Positions 38,099 to 47,673 of a stretch of 64,000 nt of DNA are shown piece after piece. A model generated the notes under the pieces. It did not search any database and was not told where the DNA came from. It saw only the letters and a program-made list of their open reading frames with translations. Origin of the DNA: Chitinibacter sp. FCG-7. GTDB lineage: Bacteria; Pseudomonadota; Gammaproteobacteria; Burkholderiales; Chitinibacteraceae. The stretch lies in assembly GCF_040047665.1 (NCBI RefSeq), contig NZ_CP157355.1, forward strand, positions 2,356,001 through 2,420,000, in the 5' to 3' direction. Made by a program: the position numbers and the translations under genes. Each line of letters opens with the position of its first letter. The stretch's first letter is position 1.

Positions 38099-41030
38099 TT
38101 TCACTGCATGCCTTGATCGGCAGGCGCAGTACCGGCTGAGAAATTACGATCAGGCGTATGAGCTGGCGCTTGAGCTGGAAAAGATGGCGGCAGGGATGAG
38201 CGATCCAGCCAGACTCGAATTGGCGCTTTACCTGAAAGGCGAAGCGCTGGAAAAACTGGGCAATTTTAGCGAAGCCAAATCGGTATTGCTGGCGCTGGAA
38301 AAGAAATTGCTACAGCGCAGCAAGAAAGAGTTTCTATTGCTTGATTTGTATGAGTGCCTCGGCAAGGCCTGCTACGCGATTGGCGAGCTGAATCTGGCGC
38401 TGGAATACTGGAGCGCCTGCCTTGAATTATCGCTTGAGCACCAATCAATTGTGCATTACATCAAGGCCTACACCGGTATTGGTGGTGTTTATCTGTACTA
38501 CGGCTTTTTTGAAGATTCATTGCGGCATCACCTGCTGGCGCTGGATTACGCCAAAGAGCTGGATGACCCGGTGTTGTTAATGATGCTCAATTTGTGGCTG
38601 GGCAGTGATTACAATGAATTGGGTCAGTATGAGGAAGCGCTCAAGCATTTGTCGCTGGCGCAGAATTTCTACCGGCGGCAAGCCGATACCGGGCAGGTGA
38701 GCGAAGTCCTGATGCATATGGGCTTTTCCTATCTGGGGCTGGGCAATATTGTCGAGGCATTCAGGGCCTTTAATGATGCGGTGCAAATTGCCGAAAGTAA
38801 CCACCATGCCTGGCCTATGTCGATGGCGCATCTGGGAATGAGCGAATTGTTTTTGCTGCAGGCACGCTATAAGGACGCGCTCAATTACGCACAAAAAGCC
38901 CAGGAATTCGCCGTGAGCGTCAAGTCGGTGCATCATGAGTTGCGTGCTTGCCGTGTCAAATCGGCCGCGTATGAAGGCTTGAATGAATTTGAAAATGCTC
39001 TGCTCGCCTACGAGCGGCATTATGAATTGTCGGTCAAGCTGGCGCAGGAAATCACCATGACGCAATTGCAGAGCAGTGCCTTGCGCCGGATTAACCGCTC
39101 TGAAATCCGTCTGAAATTATTGCGTACCGAGCAGCAGAAAAAGAATCTGGAAAACGAAAGCATTTTAAGACAGGCCGAGTTTCTGGCCGAGAAAAATGCC
39201 CTGATGGCTGTCAATCAGGCCAAGAGCGAATTTCTGGCGCTGGTGAGTCACGAAATCAGAACGCCGCTCTCCGGGGTTATCGGTATGCTGCGCCTGGCCA
39301 AGGCGCAGAAGGAGCTGCGGCCCAATACCCGTGAGCAAATCAGTATCGGGCTGGAAAATGCCGAAATGCTGATGGGCATTATTAATGATCTGCTCGACGC
39401 GTCAAAAATCGAGGCGGGCAAGATTTCAATCGAAACCATTCCGTTTGATCTGCACCGGATTATTGCCCAGGTTAGCGCCCTGTTTGCGCCCAAGGCCGAG
39501 GAAAAAGGTTTGGCGTTTCTGGTTGATGTCGCGCACTTGCCGCATGAAGGCTGCCTGGGCGATCCGACCCGCTTGCGTCAGGTCCTAATCAATCTGGTCA
39601 GCAATGCGATCAAGTTTACCGAGCAAGGTTCGGTCAAACTCGGTGCTTATCGGGATGGCGAACAGATCAAGTTTTCGGTGGTTGATACCGGCATTGGCCT
39701 GGATGAACAAAGTCTGGGGCGCATTTTCAACAAATTCGAGCAAGCCGATACCTCGACCACGCGCAAATACGGTGGAACCGGTCTGGGATTGTCAATCTGT
39801 CATGCGCTCATCGAATTGATGCAAGGCTCTATCGCCGTAACCAGCCAGCTGGGCGAGGGGACGTGCTTTCGCGTTGACGTGCCGCTTGAGCCGGTGCAAT
39901 TGATGAGCGAGCCCGAAGCCGAACCGATCGTGCTCGCACCGCTGCCTTACCAGCTTAAAATCCTCTATGCCGAAGACATTGTGACCAATCAGCTGATTGT
40001 CGGCGCGCTACTCGAAGAAATGGGGCTGGGCTTGCAGGTGGTCGGCACGGGCTTGGCGGCCATTGAGGCGCTGGCCAAAGAGCAGTTTGATCTGGTGCTG
40101 ATGGATGGCCGCATGCCGGTCATGGATGGCTTGACTGCGACCCGGCTGATCCGTCAGGGTGGGTATCAGGGGCTAACGGTCAATGACCCCGAAGTGTATA
40201 TCGTGGCCTTGACGGCCAATGCTGCGCAGGAAGACCGGCAATTTGGTCTTGAAGTGGGAATGAATGATTATTTATTAAAACCGATCGATCCGATCAAGCT
40301 GAGAAAAGTCATTATGGATGCCTGCGAATATCAGTTAAACCGGGGCCGCAGCCTGCAGCCGCTGTTCAAGCCTGCTGCGGCGAGCAATCAGGCTTTGTCG
40401 GTGGACGATGTGCAGTTATTGCATCAGCTGGAGCTGGCGGGTGTCGCCGTCAACGAGGCCTTGCAGCGGCTGAATGGCAATGTGATGCGTTTCAAACGCT
40501 GGCTCTGGCAGTTTTTTCAGGAGCAGCAAAATTTCTTTGCCGAACTGGACGAGCTGGTGCTGGGACGTGATATTCCGCAATTGATCAGCAAAGTGCACGC
40601 CTTGCGTGGTGTGGCCGGAACGCTGGGCTTGACGGCGCTGTATGAGCAAGCGAGCTTGCTGGAGCAAAATCTGAACCACTTTACCCGGCATGGCGGGGTA
40701 TGCCCAGACGCCAATCGCCTGAGTCAGGCCTGGGCACACGCACAGCAAACCATCTGGCCTCTGGTGCAGATAACCAGCCAGATCGTCGAGCATCAGCCTT
40801 TGTCCAAACCCTTGCCCAAACCCTACTGGCCGCAGGCGGGGCAATTGCAGCAAGCGCTGGAGTCCAATAGCCTCAGAGCCCGGCACAAGCTGCAGGAATT
40901 GCTGGTCTTGCTGGAGGACAGCCAAGCCAAAGCGTCGCTCGGCGGAGTGATTGCTGCACTGGACAGGCTGGATTATCCGGCCGCTTTGCAGGCTTTGCAG
41001 GCCATCATGGTTGAGGGCGCAGATGAATAG
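38085..41030 (+). CDS. TPR-containing hybrid histidine kinase (HisKA-HATPase-REC-Hpt)
   Basis: 981-residue soluble kinase without membrane helices. N-terminal TPR array (about 10-330; GIGGVYLYYGFFEDSLRHHL, LHMGFSYLGLGNIVEAF-like repeats), coiled coil, HisKA with His389 ([13 protein letters not shown]), HATPase ([34 protein letters not shown]), receiver with Asp674 (LVLMDGRMPVMDG) and Lys in LLKPIDPIK, then an Hpt domain with His838 (KVHALRGVAGTLGL). A full phosphorelay in one chain. ATG 38085 has AAAGAGG upstream. The TPRs resemble those of the two genes before it, suggesting a common ligand or complex. The REC-GGDEF gene starts inside its 3' end. Confidence 0.93.
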   Translation: MTQDDFTACLDRQAQYRLRNYDQAYELALELEKMAAGMSDPARLELALYLKGEALEKLGNFSEAKSVLLALEKKLLQRSKKEFLLLDLYECLGKACYAIGELNLALEYWSACLELSLEHQSIVHYIKAYTGIGGVYLYYGFFEDSLRHHLLALDYAKELDDPVLLMMLNLWLGSDYNELGQYEEALKHLSLAQNFYRRQADTGQVSEVLMHMGFSYLGLGNIVEAFRAFNDAVQIAESNHHAWPMSMAHLGMSELFLLQARYKDALNYAQKAQEFAVSVKSVHHELRACRVKSAAYEGLNEFENALLAYERHYELSVKLAQEITMTQLQSSALRRINRSEIRLKLLRTEQQKKNLENESILRQAEFLAEKNALMAVNQAKSEFLALVSHEIRTPLSGVIGMLRLAKAQKELRPNTREQISIGLENAEMLMGIINDLLDASKIEAGKISIETIPFDLHRIIAQVSALFAPKAEEKGLAFLVDVAHLPHEGCLGDPTRLRQVLINLVSNAIKFTEQGSVKLGAYRDGEQIKFSVVDTGIGLDEQSLGRIFNKFEQADTSTTRKYGGTGLGLSICHALIELMQGSIAVTSQLGEGTCFRVDVPLEPVQLMSEPEAEPIVLAPLPYQLKILYAEDIVTNQLIVGALLEEMGLGLQVVGTGLAAIEALAKEQFDLVLMDGRMPVMDGLTATRLIRQGGYQGLTVNDPEVYIVALTANAAQEDRQFGLEVGMNDYLLKPIDPIKLRKVIMDACEYQLNRGRSLQPLFKPAAASNQALSVDDVQLLHQLELAGVAVNEALQRLNGNVMRFKRWLWQFFQEQQNFFAELDELVLGRDIPQLISKVHALRGVAGTLGLTALYEQASLLEQNLNHFTRHGGVCPDANRLSQAWAHAQQTIWPLVQITSQIVEHQPLSKPLPKPYWPQAGQLQQALESNSLRARHKLQELLVLLEDSQAKASLGGVIAALDRLDYPAALQALQAIMVEGADE

Positions 41031-41931
41031 TGATTCATATATTCTGGTCGTCGATGACCAGATGGCCAATATCGAAGCGCTGGGCGAATTATTGGCCGAT
41101 CAATACGATGTGCATTTTGCCCTCAGCGGGCAGGCGGCTTTGGCGCAGGTGGCCAAGTCCAAGCCCGATCTGATCCTGCTCGACATTATGATGCCGGATA
41201 TGGACGGTTACGCGGTCTGCCGGCAACTGCAAAGCCAGCTTGAAACCGCCGATATTCCGGTTATGTTTATCACTGCGCTGGCCACGCCGGACGAGGAAAC
41301 GCGCGGGCTGGACGCCGGGGCGGTTGATTACATTGTCAAACCGTTCAATCCGACCATTGTGCGCGCTAGGGTGCGCAACCATCTGGCCTTCAAGCACGCC
41401 AAAGATCAATTGCGCTTATTGGCACAAACCGATGGGCTCACTGGTCTGGCCAATCGGCGCTATTTGTTCGAGCGCTTGCAGGCCGAGCTGGAACGGGTGC
41501 GGGAGCAGGCGGCGCAGCCTTTTTCGCTGATCCTGATCGACGTCGATCATTTCAAGCATTACAACGACAGCCAAGGGCACGTGGCCGGGGACTTGTGTTT
41601 GCAGCGCGTGGCCGGCGTGCTCAAGGCCGAATTGCGCAATCCCGACGATATGATGGCCCGCTATGGCGGCGAGGAATTTTGCTGCCTGCTGCCGCATACC
41701 GGCTTGGCCGATGCCGAGCAGATCGCCCTGCGCATTTGCCGCCGGATCAATGAGCTGGCGATTCCGAATGCCGATGTCGAGCACGACGCGCAACGCGTGG
41801 TGACGGTGAGCGCGGGGGTGGCCTTGTGCACGGCAGCAATGGCCAGTGTCGAAACCTTGCTGCAGCAGGCTGATCGGGCGCTTTACACGGCCAAAGCCGC
41901 CGGGCGCAATCAGGTTAAGGTATGGGTATAG
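41023..41931 (+). CDS. Response regulator diguanylate cyclase (REC-GGDEF)
   Basis: 302-residue cytoplasmic response regulator. Receiver domain with acidic pocket (VVDDQMAN), phospho-acceptor Asp54 (LILLDIMMPDMDG) and Lys in YIVKPFNP; then a diguanylate cyclase domain with GGEEF at 215-219 (MARYGGEEFCCLLP), so activity is expected. An RxxD product-inhibition site at the usual spacing is not evident (RNPDDMMARY is one residue off). Its start overlaps the TPR-kinase end by 8 bp, so it is the likely output of the phosphorelay. The final VWV-stop codons lie in element copy D. Confidence 0.94.
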   Translation: MNSDSYILVVDDQMANIEALGELLADQYDVHFALSGQAALAQVAKSKPDLILLDIMMPDMDGYAVCRQLQSQLETADIPVMFITALATPDEETRGLDAGAVDYIVKPFNPTIVRARVRNHLAFKHAKDQLRLLAQTDGLTGLANRRYLFERLQAELERVREQAAQPFSLILIDVDHFKHYNDSQGHVAGDLCLQRVAGVLKAELRNPDDMMARYGGEEFCCLLPHTGLADAEQIALRICRRINELAIPNADVEHDAQRVVTVSAGVALCTAAMASVETLLQQADRALYTAKAAGRNQVKVWV

Positions 41932-41972
41932 TCATGCAGGCTTTATCTGTATTGCTCTGTAGGGCTATACCC
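41924..41972 (+). repeat. 49-nt element, copy D
   Basis: Exactly 49 nt, left end GGGTATAGTCATGCAGGC, right end CTGTAGGGCTATACCC (outer stem GGGTATAG / CTATACCC, 8 bp perfect). It supplies the TAG stop codon of the diguanylate cyclase and ends 7 bp from the RND permease stop on the other strand. Confidence 0.8.
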
Positions 41973-41979
41973 TTAATGG

Positions 41980-44900
41980 CTATTTGAGCTTTTTCTCTAG
42001 CTTGGCCAGGCTGATATACAGCACTGGCGTGATATACAGCGTGATCAGCTGTGAGAACAGCAGGCCACCGACGATAGCGACGCCCAGTGGCTGGCGCAGC
42101 TCGGCGCCCGCTCCCAGACCCAGCGCCAGCGGCATAGCACCCATCATCGCGGCCAGTGTGGTCATCATAATGGGTCTAAACCGTTTGGCGCTGGCTTCGC
42201 GGATGGCCGCGATAGAATCGAGCTGCTCTTTGCGCTCGGCCTCCAGTGCAAAGTCGATCATCATGATGGCGTTCTTTTTCACAATCCCGACCAAGAGCAA
42301 AATGCCGATCATCGCAATAAAGGTCAGCTCCAGCCCGATCAGCTGCAAGGCCAGCAGCGCGCCAATTGCTGCCGATGGAATGCCGGCCAGAATCGTGAGC
42401 GGATGAATCCAGCTTTCGTACAGCACGCCCAGCACCAGATAAATCACCGCCACCGCAGCTAGAATTAGCCAGAGCTGGCTGGTCTGGGTCTGGTTATACA
42501 GCGCCGCATCACCGGCAAAACCGCCGAAAATATACTCGGGCAGGCCTATCGCCTGCTCGGATGCCTTGATCTCCCGTGCGGCATCCGACAATGACGTCCC
42601 TTCGGCCAGATTGAAAGACAGTGTAATCGCTGGCAATTGTCCCTGGTGATGAATGGTGGTGGTGACGGCGGTGCGCTCGACGGTGGCAAAGCTCGATAGC
42701 GGAATCAGGGCGCCAGTCTGGCTGCGCACGTGCAATTTGCTCAGTTTGCTCTCGTCGCTGCGGTCTTGCTCATCCAGCTGCATCAGCACCGAGTAGCTAT
42801 CCTGCGGCGCGTAGATGCTGGCGACTTCGCGCTCGCCATAGGCGGCGTACAGCGTGTCGCGCAAGGACTGCATATTCACACCCAGCTCGGCGGCACGGTC
42901 GCGCTGGATATTGAGCTTGGCTTGCAGCGTTTTTTGCTCGGCATCGGAATTGACATCGCGGAAAGCCGGGTTTTTCCCTAGCTCGGCCAGCAAGCGATTG
43001 CTCCATTCTTCCAGATCATTGGCATTCACCGCCTGCAGCGTGTACTGATAGCTGCTTTTCCCGCTGCGGCCACCAATATTCAGATTCTGCGTCGGGCGAT
43101 AAAACACGCTAACGCCAGCAATCTTGCCGGTGCTTTTGCGCAGGCTTTCCAGCGTTTTTTGCATATTGTCACGCTCGCTACGCGGTTTGAGCGTAATAAA
43201 TAGGCGGCCTCCGCTGCCGCTGCTGCCTAGGCTTGACGCCACCGTGGCGACGTTCGGATTGCTGGCCACGGCTGAAGCGACGCGCTGCTGTAGCTTGAGG
43301 AGCGCCGGGTAGCTGATATCGGGCGCAGCATCAACGCTGGCCTGAATCTGGCCGATGTCTTCTTGCGGGAAAAAGCCTTTCGGAATGGCCATATACAGCC
43401 AGACGGTGACGCCAAAAGTGGCCAGCGTCAGCAGCAGCATCCAGACCCGGTGGTGCAAAACCCAGGCCAGACTGCCCTGATAAGCCGCCAGCAAACGGTT
43501 GAATCCGGCTTCAAAGCAACGGCTCCAGGCCGGAGCCTGATGCTGGGCATCGTGTGGCTCGGGCTTGAGAAAGCGCGCGGCGAACAGCGGAATCAGTGTC
43601 AGCGACACTAGCATCGACACCAGAATGGCCAGCGCCACGACAACAGCAAATTCATGAAACAGCAGCCCCATCGTGCCGGGCATAAAAAAGATGGGGATAA
43701 ATACAGCCACCAGCGAAATCGAAATAGACACCACGGTAAAGCCCACTTCACCCGCACCCTTGATCGCGGCCTCCATCGGCGTGATGCCGTCCCCGGCTTC
43801 TTCGAGGTGGCGAACGATGTTTTCCAGCACCACAATCGCGTCGTCAACGACCAGCCCCAAGGCCACCGTCAGCCCCATTAGCGAGATATTGTCCAGGCTA
43901 TACCCCAGCCAGTACATCAATGCAAACGTTGCCAGTAAAGAGATAGGGAGAGATACCGAGGGGATCAGCGTGGCCGCCGCGCGGCGCAGAAAAAGCAGTA
44001 CCGACATCACGACCAGCGCCAGAGTCAGCAGCAAGGTCAGATTGACGTCATGGATGGATTCGCGAATCGACACCGATCTGTCGTTGAGGACGCGAACATT
44101 AACCGAGTCGGGCATTTGCGCTTCCAGCCTGGGCATCATGGCCTTGATCGCATCGACGGTGGCGACCGTATTAGCGCCGGGCTGGCGCTGCACGGCCAGA
44201 ATAATCGAGCGCTCGCCATTGACCCAGCTACCGGATTTAATGCTCTCCACGCTGTCTTCAACGCTGGCCACATCCTTGAGCCTGACCAGCCCGCCTGCAG
44301 CGCTGGTGCCGACGACCACTTCGGCAAATTCAGCCGCATTTTTCAGTTGCTCATTCGCCTGCAGCATCAGCGTCTGGCGCTCGCCTTCGAGCTGGCCAAC
44401 GGGTGAATTGGCATTGACGGTTTTTAGTGCATTTGAGAGCTCTGGCAGCGAAATATTACGGGCTGCGAGCTTGTCCGGGTCAACGGCAATCCGGATGGCG
44501 TATTTTTTCTGGCCGTATACCTGTACCTGCGCGACGCCATCAATGGTCGATAGCGCGGGGGCGATCAGATTGTCGGAAAAATCATTGAGCTGCGACAGCG
44601 ACATCGACGGCGAATTGATCGCCAACATCAGAATCGGCGCATCGGACGGGTTTACCTTGCGGTAGCTCGGCGGGCTTTTCATATCGCTGGGCAAGCCGCG
44701 TGTGGCACGATACAGCGCAGCCTGCACATCGACTGCCGCAGATTCGATATCACGGCTGGGGGCAAACTCCAGCGTGATCGACGTGCTGCCCAGACGGCTG
44801 CTGGAGCTCATCATCGCCAGGCCGGGAATGGTCGAAAACTGTTTTTCCAGCGGGGTGGCGACCGAATTGGCCATGGTTTCCGGCGAGGCGCCGCTGAGCG

Positions 44901-45054
44901 AGGCCGACACATTGATCGTTGGCGTGTCGTAGCTGGGTAGCGCCGAAATCGGCAAGTGAAACCACGCAATGCCACCCGCGACCATCACGGCCAGCCAGAG
45001 CAGCAGCGTGGCGACGGGGCGGTGGATGGCCCACCATGAAATTCCCTGTTTCAT
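41980..45054 (-). CDS. RND multidrug efflux permease (HAE1/MdtB-like)
   Basis: 1024-residue inner-membrane proton antiporter with the duplicated RND layout: helix 1, periplasmic porter loop, helices 2-6, second loop, helices 8-12. Signature stretches are GLTVALGLVVDDAIVVLENI (helix 4 with the proton-relay Asp pair), AIPKGFFPQEDIGQIQASVD and IGILLLVGIVKKNAIMMIDF. Substrates are unknown. Its ATG overlaps the stop of the adaptor gene upstream by 4 bp, making a two-gene operon. An outer-membrane channel gene is not present in the window, so a separate TolC-like protein is presumably used. Confidence 0.96.
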   Translation of the reverse strand: MKQGISWWAIHRPVATLLLWLAVMVAGGIAWFHLPISALPSYDTPTINVSASLSGASPETMANSVATPLEKQFSTIPGLAMMSSSSRLGSTSITLEFAPSRDIESAAVDVQAALYRATRGLPSDMKSPPSYRKVNPSDAPILMLAINSPSMSLSQLNDFSDNLIAPALSTIDGVAQVQVYGQKKYAIRIAVDPDKLAARNISLPELSNALKTVNANSPVGQLEGERQTLMLQANEQLKNAAEFAEVVVGTSAAGGLVRLKDVASVEDSVESIKSGSWVNGERSIILAVQRQPGANTVATVDAIKAMMPRLEAQMPDSVNVRVLNDRSVSIRESIHDVNLTLLLTLALVVMSVLLFLRRAAATLIPSVSLPISLLATFALMYWLGYSLDNISLMGLTVALGLVVDDAIVVLENIVRHLEEAGDGITPMEAAIKGAGEVGFTVVSISISLVAVFIPIFFMPGTMGLLFHEFAVVVALAILVSMLVSLTLIPLFAARFLKPEPHDAQHQAPAWSRCFEAGFNRLLAAYQGSLAWVLHHRVWMLLLTLATFGVTVWLYMAIPKGFFPQEDIGQIQASVDAAPDISYPALLKLQQRVASAVASNPNVATVASSLGSSGSGGRLFITLKPRSERDNMQKTLESLRKSTGKIAGVSVFYRPTQNLNIGGRSGKSSYQYTLQAVNANDLEEWSNRLLAELGKNPAFRDVNSDAEQKTLQAKLNIQRDRAAELGVNMQSLRDTLYAAYGEREVASIYAPQDSYSVLMQLDEQDRSDESKLSKLHVRSQTGALIPLSSFATVERTAVTTTIHHQGQLPAITLSFNLAEGTSLSDAAREIKASEQAIGLPEYIFGGFAGDAALYNQTQTSQLWLILAAVAVIYLVLGVLYESWIHPLTILAGIPSAAIGALLALQLIGLELTFIAMIGILLLVGIVKKNAIMMIDFALEAERKEQLDSIAAIREASAKRFRPIMMTTLAAMMGAMPLALGLGAGAELRQPLGVAIVGGLLFSQLITLYITPVLYISLAKLEKKLK

Positions 45055-46175
45055 CGGCTTTGTACTCCGCTTGCAGCAGCAGGGCGGCTCGCTTCGCTCA
45101 CCGCGCCGCCAGGGCGAACATTCTGCCCGCCTTCGCGGATCACTTTAGTGCCAGCCTCGACACCGCTAATCAGTGCCTGTCCTTCATGAATACGCAAGAC
45201 CTGTACCGCTTGCACCTGTGCCTTGCCGTCGGCGGCGATGCGATAGACAAAACGCTGTTCCGGGCCGGTCTGGATGGCTTGCAAAGGCAGAATCAGGCCT
45301 TGTTCCATGCCCAGCTGGACTTTGATGCCTGTGCTCAAACCTGGCCAGAGCTGGCGGTCGCCATTGGCAAACTCGGCTTTGGCCAGTACGGTGCCGCTGC
45401 TTTTATCCACCATGCTATCGAGAAATACCAGCTTGCCCTGGCGCACGCTGCCATCGGGCAGGCTGGCTTCAACGCCGATTCCGGCGGGAGCGGCTAGCAG
45501 GGCGGGCAGGTCGCGTTCGGCTACGCTAAAGCTGATGCGCACCGGGTCTAGCTGGGTCAGCGTAACCAGCGGTTCGCTGCTATTGGCCTGTACCAGACTG
45601 CCGCTGCGGGCATTGATTTTGCCGGTGCGTCCGGCAAATGGCGCGACAATCCGGGTGTAGGATAGCTGTGCCGTGCTGGCGGCCTGATCAGCCTTGGCTG
45701 CCGCCAGCTGCGCACGCAAGGCATCGGCTTTGGCGCGAGCCGTATCTACGGCCGACGGTGAAATAAATTTGGCTTGTGCCAGCTCGATCGAGCGCGCCAG
45801 ATTGCGGTCGGCTTCGAGCAATTGGGCGTTGACCTGCATCACGGTGGCTTTGCTGCGCTGCGCCTGAGCTGCATCGATGCGCGAATCGAGCGTGAATAGC
45901 AGCTGGCCTGCACGTACTTCGTCGCCTTCCTTGAAATGCACACTGGCGAGCTGGGCGCTGATTTGCGAGCGGATATCTATCATCTGGACGGCTTCAACGT
46001 GGCCATTGGTGGTGATAATGCGGGGCAGCTCACCGGCTTTGACCACGCTGCTCACCACCACGGTGGGGCGCTCGTTTTTGCCGGCCGGTTTGTTGCTACC
46101 ACCCTGACCACAGGCCGCCAATAAGCTGCAAACAAGCAGGGTGCCAAGCAGCGGAGTTCTTGTTCTTGTCATCAT
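45051..46175 (-). CDS. RND efflux periplasmic adaptor (MFP), lipoprotein
   Basis: 374-residue membrane fusion protein linking the RND pump to an outer-membrane channel. Lipoprotein signal with lipobox LLAACG (Cys about 22), then the barrel-lipoyl-hairpin order: GHVEAVQMIDIRSQISAQLA, VHFKEGDEVRAGQLLFTLDS, alpha-hairpin about 100-160, and RIVAPFAGRTGKINARSGSL. ATG 46175 or 46172; an AAAGAA precedes. First gene of the operon with the RND permease. No regulator gene adjoins, so control is not apparent. Confidence 0.94.
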   Translation of the reverse strand: MMTRTRTPLLGTLLVCSLLAACGQGGSNKPAGKNERPTVVVSSVVKAGELPRIITTNGHVEAVQMIDIRSQISAQLASVHFKEGDEVRAGQLLFTLDSRIDAAQAQRSKATVMQVNAQLLEADRNLARSIELAQAKFISPSAVDTARAKADALRAQLAAAKADQAASTAQLSYTRIVAPFAGRTGKINARSGSLVQANSSEPLVTLTQLDPVRISFSVAERDLPALLAAPAGIGVEASLPDGSVRQGKLVFLDSMVDKSSGTVLAKAEFANGDRQLWPGLSTGIKVQLGMEQGLILPLQAIQTGPEQRFVYRIAADGKAQVQAVQVLRIHEGQALISGVEAGTKVIREGGQNVRPGGAVSEASRPAAASGVQSR

Positions 46176-46227
46176 GTTCTTTATGCCTAAGGGTGCGTGG
46201 ACGCTTTTCTTTACTGGTTAACGGTGC

Positions 46228-47520
46228 TCAATCATGCAGCAGCCCCTGCCTGAGACTTTGGCGATAACGCAGGATGATCCAGCTCATCACCAAAATCACT
46301 AGTCCGCCAAAGCCGATAATGATTAGATACATCGGCGGCATGCCGTTGTGCGCAAATTGCTGTTGCAACAAGGCGCTGCTGTCGGCGGCCAGCGGGCTGC
46401 TCCAGTTTTTGACCAGCCAAGCATGCAGGCCAACCATGACCAGAATGCCCAGATTTTCATTAAAATTCTGGACCGCAATCGAGTGCCCCGCGCCCATCAG
46501 CGCATGCCCGCGATGTTGCAGCATGGCATTGAGCGGCACGACAAAAAATCCCGACAGCGCACCAATAATCAACATCAATAACGCAGCCAGCCAGATCTGG
46601 TTGACCCAGAGCATTGAAATTAGCAAAGCCCCCATGGCCACACCGGCCCACAGCACGCTGAACGCTTTGTGTAGCGGGATCCAGCGGCCGGCGGCGATGG
46701 CGCCAAAAGCAATGCCGACGGCGACCAGCGCAATCAGCTGGCTGGCTTGTTCGAGTTTGAGAGACAGCCAGATGACCGCCCAGTTCAATACCACCAGCCT
46801 CATCGTCGCGCCCGCGCCCCAGAACAGCGTGGTGACGCCCAGTGAGAGCTGGCCTTGCGGGTCACGCCACAGGCGCTTGACGCACCAGGCGAATTCTTTG
46901 GCCTGATGCACCGGATCAAGATGCAGGGGCTTGAGGCGTACGGCCAACTTGGGGATGTAGAGATTGATATACGCGGCCAGACAATACAGCAGCACCGTAG
47001 CGCAGATCGCAAATTCGGCCGGGCTCAGATACTTACCCAGTGTATTGCCTGTTAGCCAATTTTGAATGTGGCTTCCAGATAAATACCCCCCAATCACTGT
47101 GCCAAGGATAATCGCGGCGACGGTGGCACCTTCCAGCCAGCCATTGGCGGCTACCAGTTTTTCATGCGGCAGATATTCGGTAATGATGCCGTATTTGGCC
47201 GGAGAGTAAGCGGCCGCGCCAAAGCCGACAATGGCGTAGGCAAAAATTGGCGGCATGCCGACGATCATGCTGGCGCAGCCCAGTAGCTTGATGCCATTGC
47301 AGATCAGCATGGCCCGGCCTTTGTGCATGGAATCGGCAAAAGCGCCGGCATAAGGCGCAATCACGACATAGGAAACAGTGAACGCCCAGAGCAGCATGGA
47401 TAAATGCCATTCCGGTGCTTTTTGCTCTTTTAACAAGGCCAGCGCGGCGAAAAACAGCGCGTTGTCGGCCAGCGCGGAGAAAAATTGCGCGCCCAGAATG
47501 GTAAAAAATCCACGGTTCAT
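46228..47520 (-). CDS. lplT: Lysophospholipid transporter LplT (MFS)
   Basis: 430-residue MFS-type flippase with about 12 helices that moves lysophospholipids across the inner membrane for re-acylation. Family features: FFTILGAQFFSALADNALFF at the N-terminus, FADSMHKGRAMLICNGIKLL and AAYSPAKYGIITEYLPHEKL. The partner acyltransferase/acyl-ACP synthetase (Aas) is not adjacent. ATG 47520 gives the conserved N-terminus; the longer frame adds 20 unrelated residues. The segment around SGSHIQNWLTGNTLGKYLSP resembles a degenerate 49-nt element on the DNA level (47040-47088). Confidence 0.92.
   Translation of the reverse strand: MNRGFFTILGAQFFSALADNALFFAALALLKEQKAPEWHLSMLLWAFTVSYVVIAPYAGAFADSMHKGRAMLICNGIKLLGCASMIVGMPPIFAYAIVGFGAAAYSPAKYGIITEYLPHEKLVAANGWLEGATVAAIILGTVIGGYLSGSHIQNWLTGNTLGKYLSPAEFAICATVLLYCLAAYINLYIPKLAVRLKPLHLDPVHQAKEFAWCVKRLWRDPQGQLSLGVTTLFWGAGATMRLVVLNWAVIWLSLKLEQASQLIALVAVGIAFGAIAAGRWIPLHKAFSVLWAGVAMGALLISMLWVNQIWLAALLMLIIGALSGFFVVPLNAMLQHRGHALMGAGHSIAVQNFNENLGILVMVGLHAWLVKNWSSPLAADSSALLQQQFAHNGMPPMYLIIIGFGGLVILVMSWIILRYRQSLRQGLLHD
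47040..47088 (+). repeat. Possible degenerate 49-nt element (copy N) inside lplT
   Basis: 49 nt beginning GTGTATTGCCTGTTAGCC and ending CCAGATAAATACCC. Length and ends fit, and the left part resembles copy I; the right part is weak. May be chance. Confidence 0.3.
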
Positions 47521-47673
47521 AGCAATACACTTTCGCAGCGAGGGTTCACGTCTGCTGCTTATATCACGGATTGATGACATTCAAGCTGCGCCTTGTCATC
47601 TCTTTGCAGCAAATTAAAAACGCCGCGCTCGTGCTATCATCGCCGCCATTGGCCTTTTTTGTGACGGTTTGTC

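Noticed and set aside
43857..43905. GGCTATACCC in the RND permease
   Set aside because: The left end does not match at the 49-nt offset, and the region encodes the conserved helix GLTVALGLVVDD.
42730..44665. Long + strand frames inside the RND permease
   Set aside because: Antisense shadows of a 1024-residue conserved transporter.
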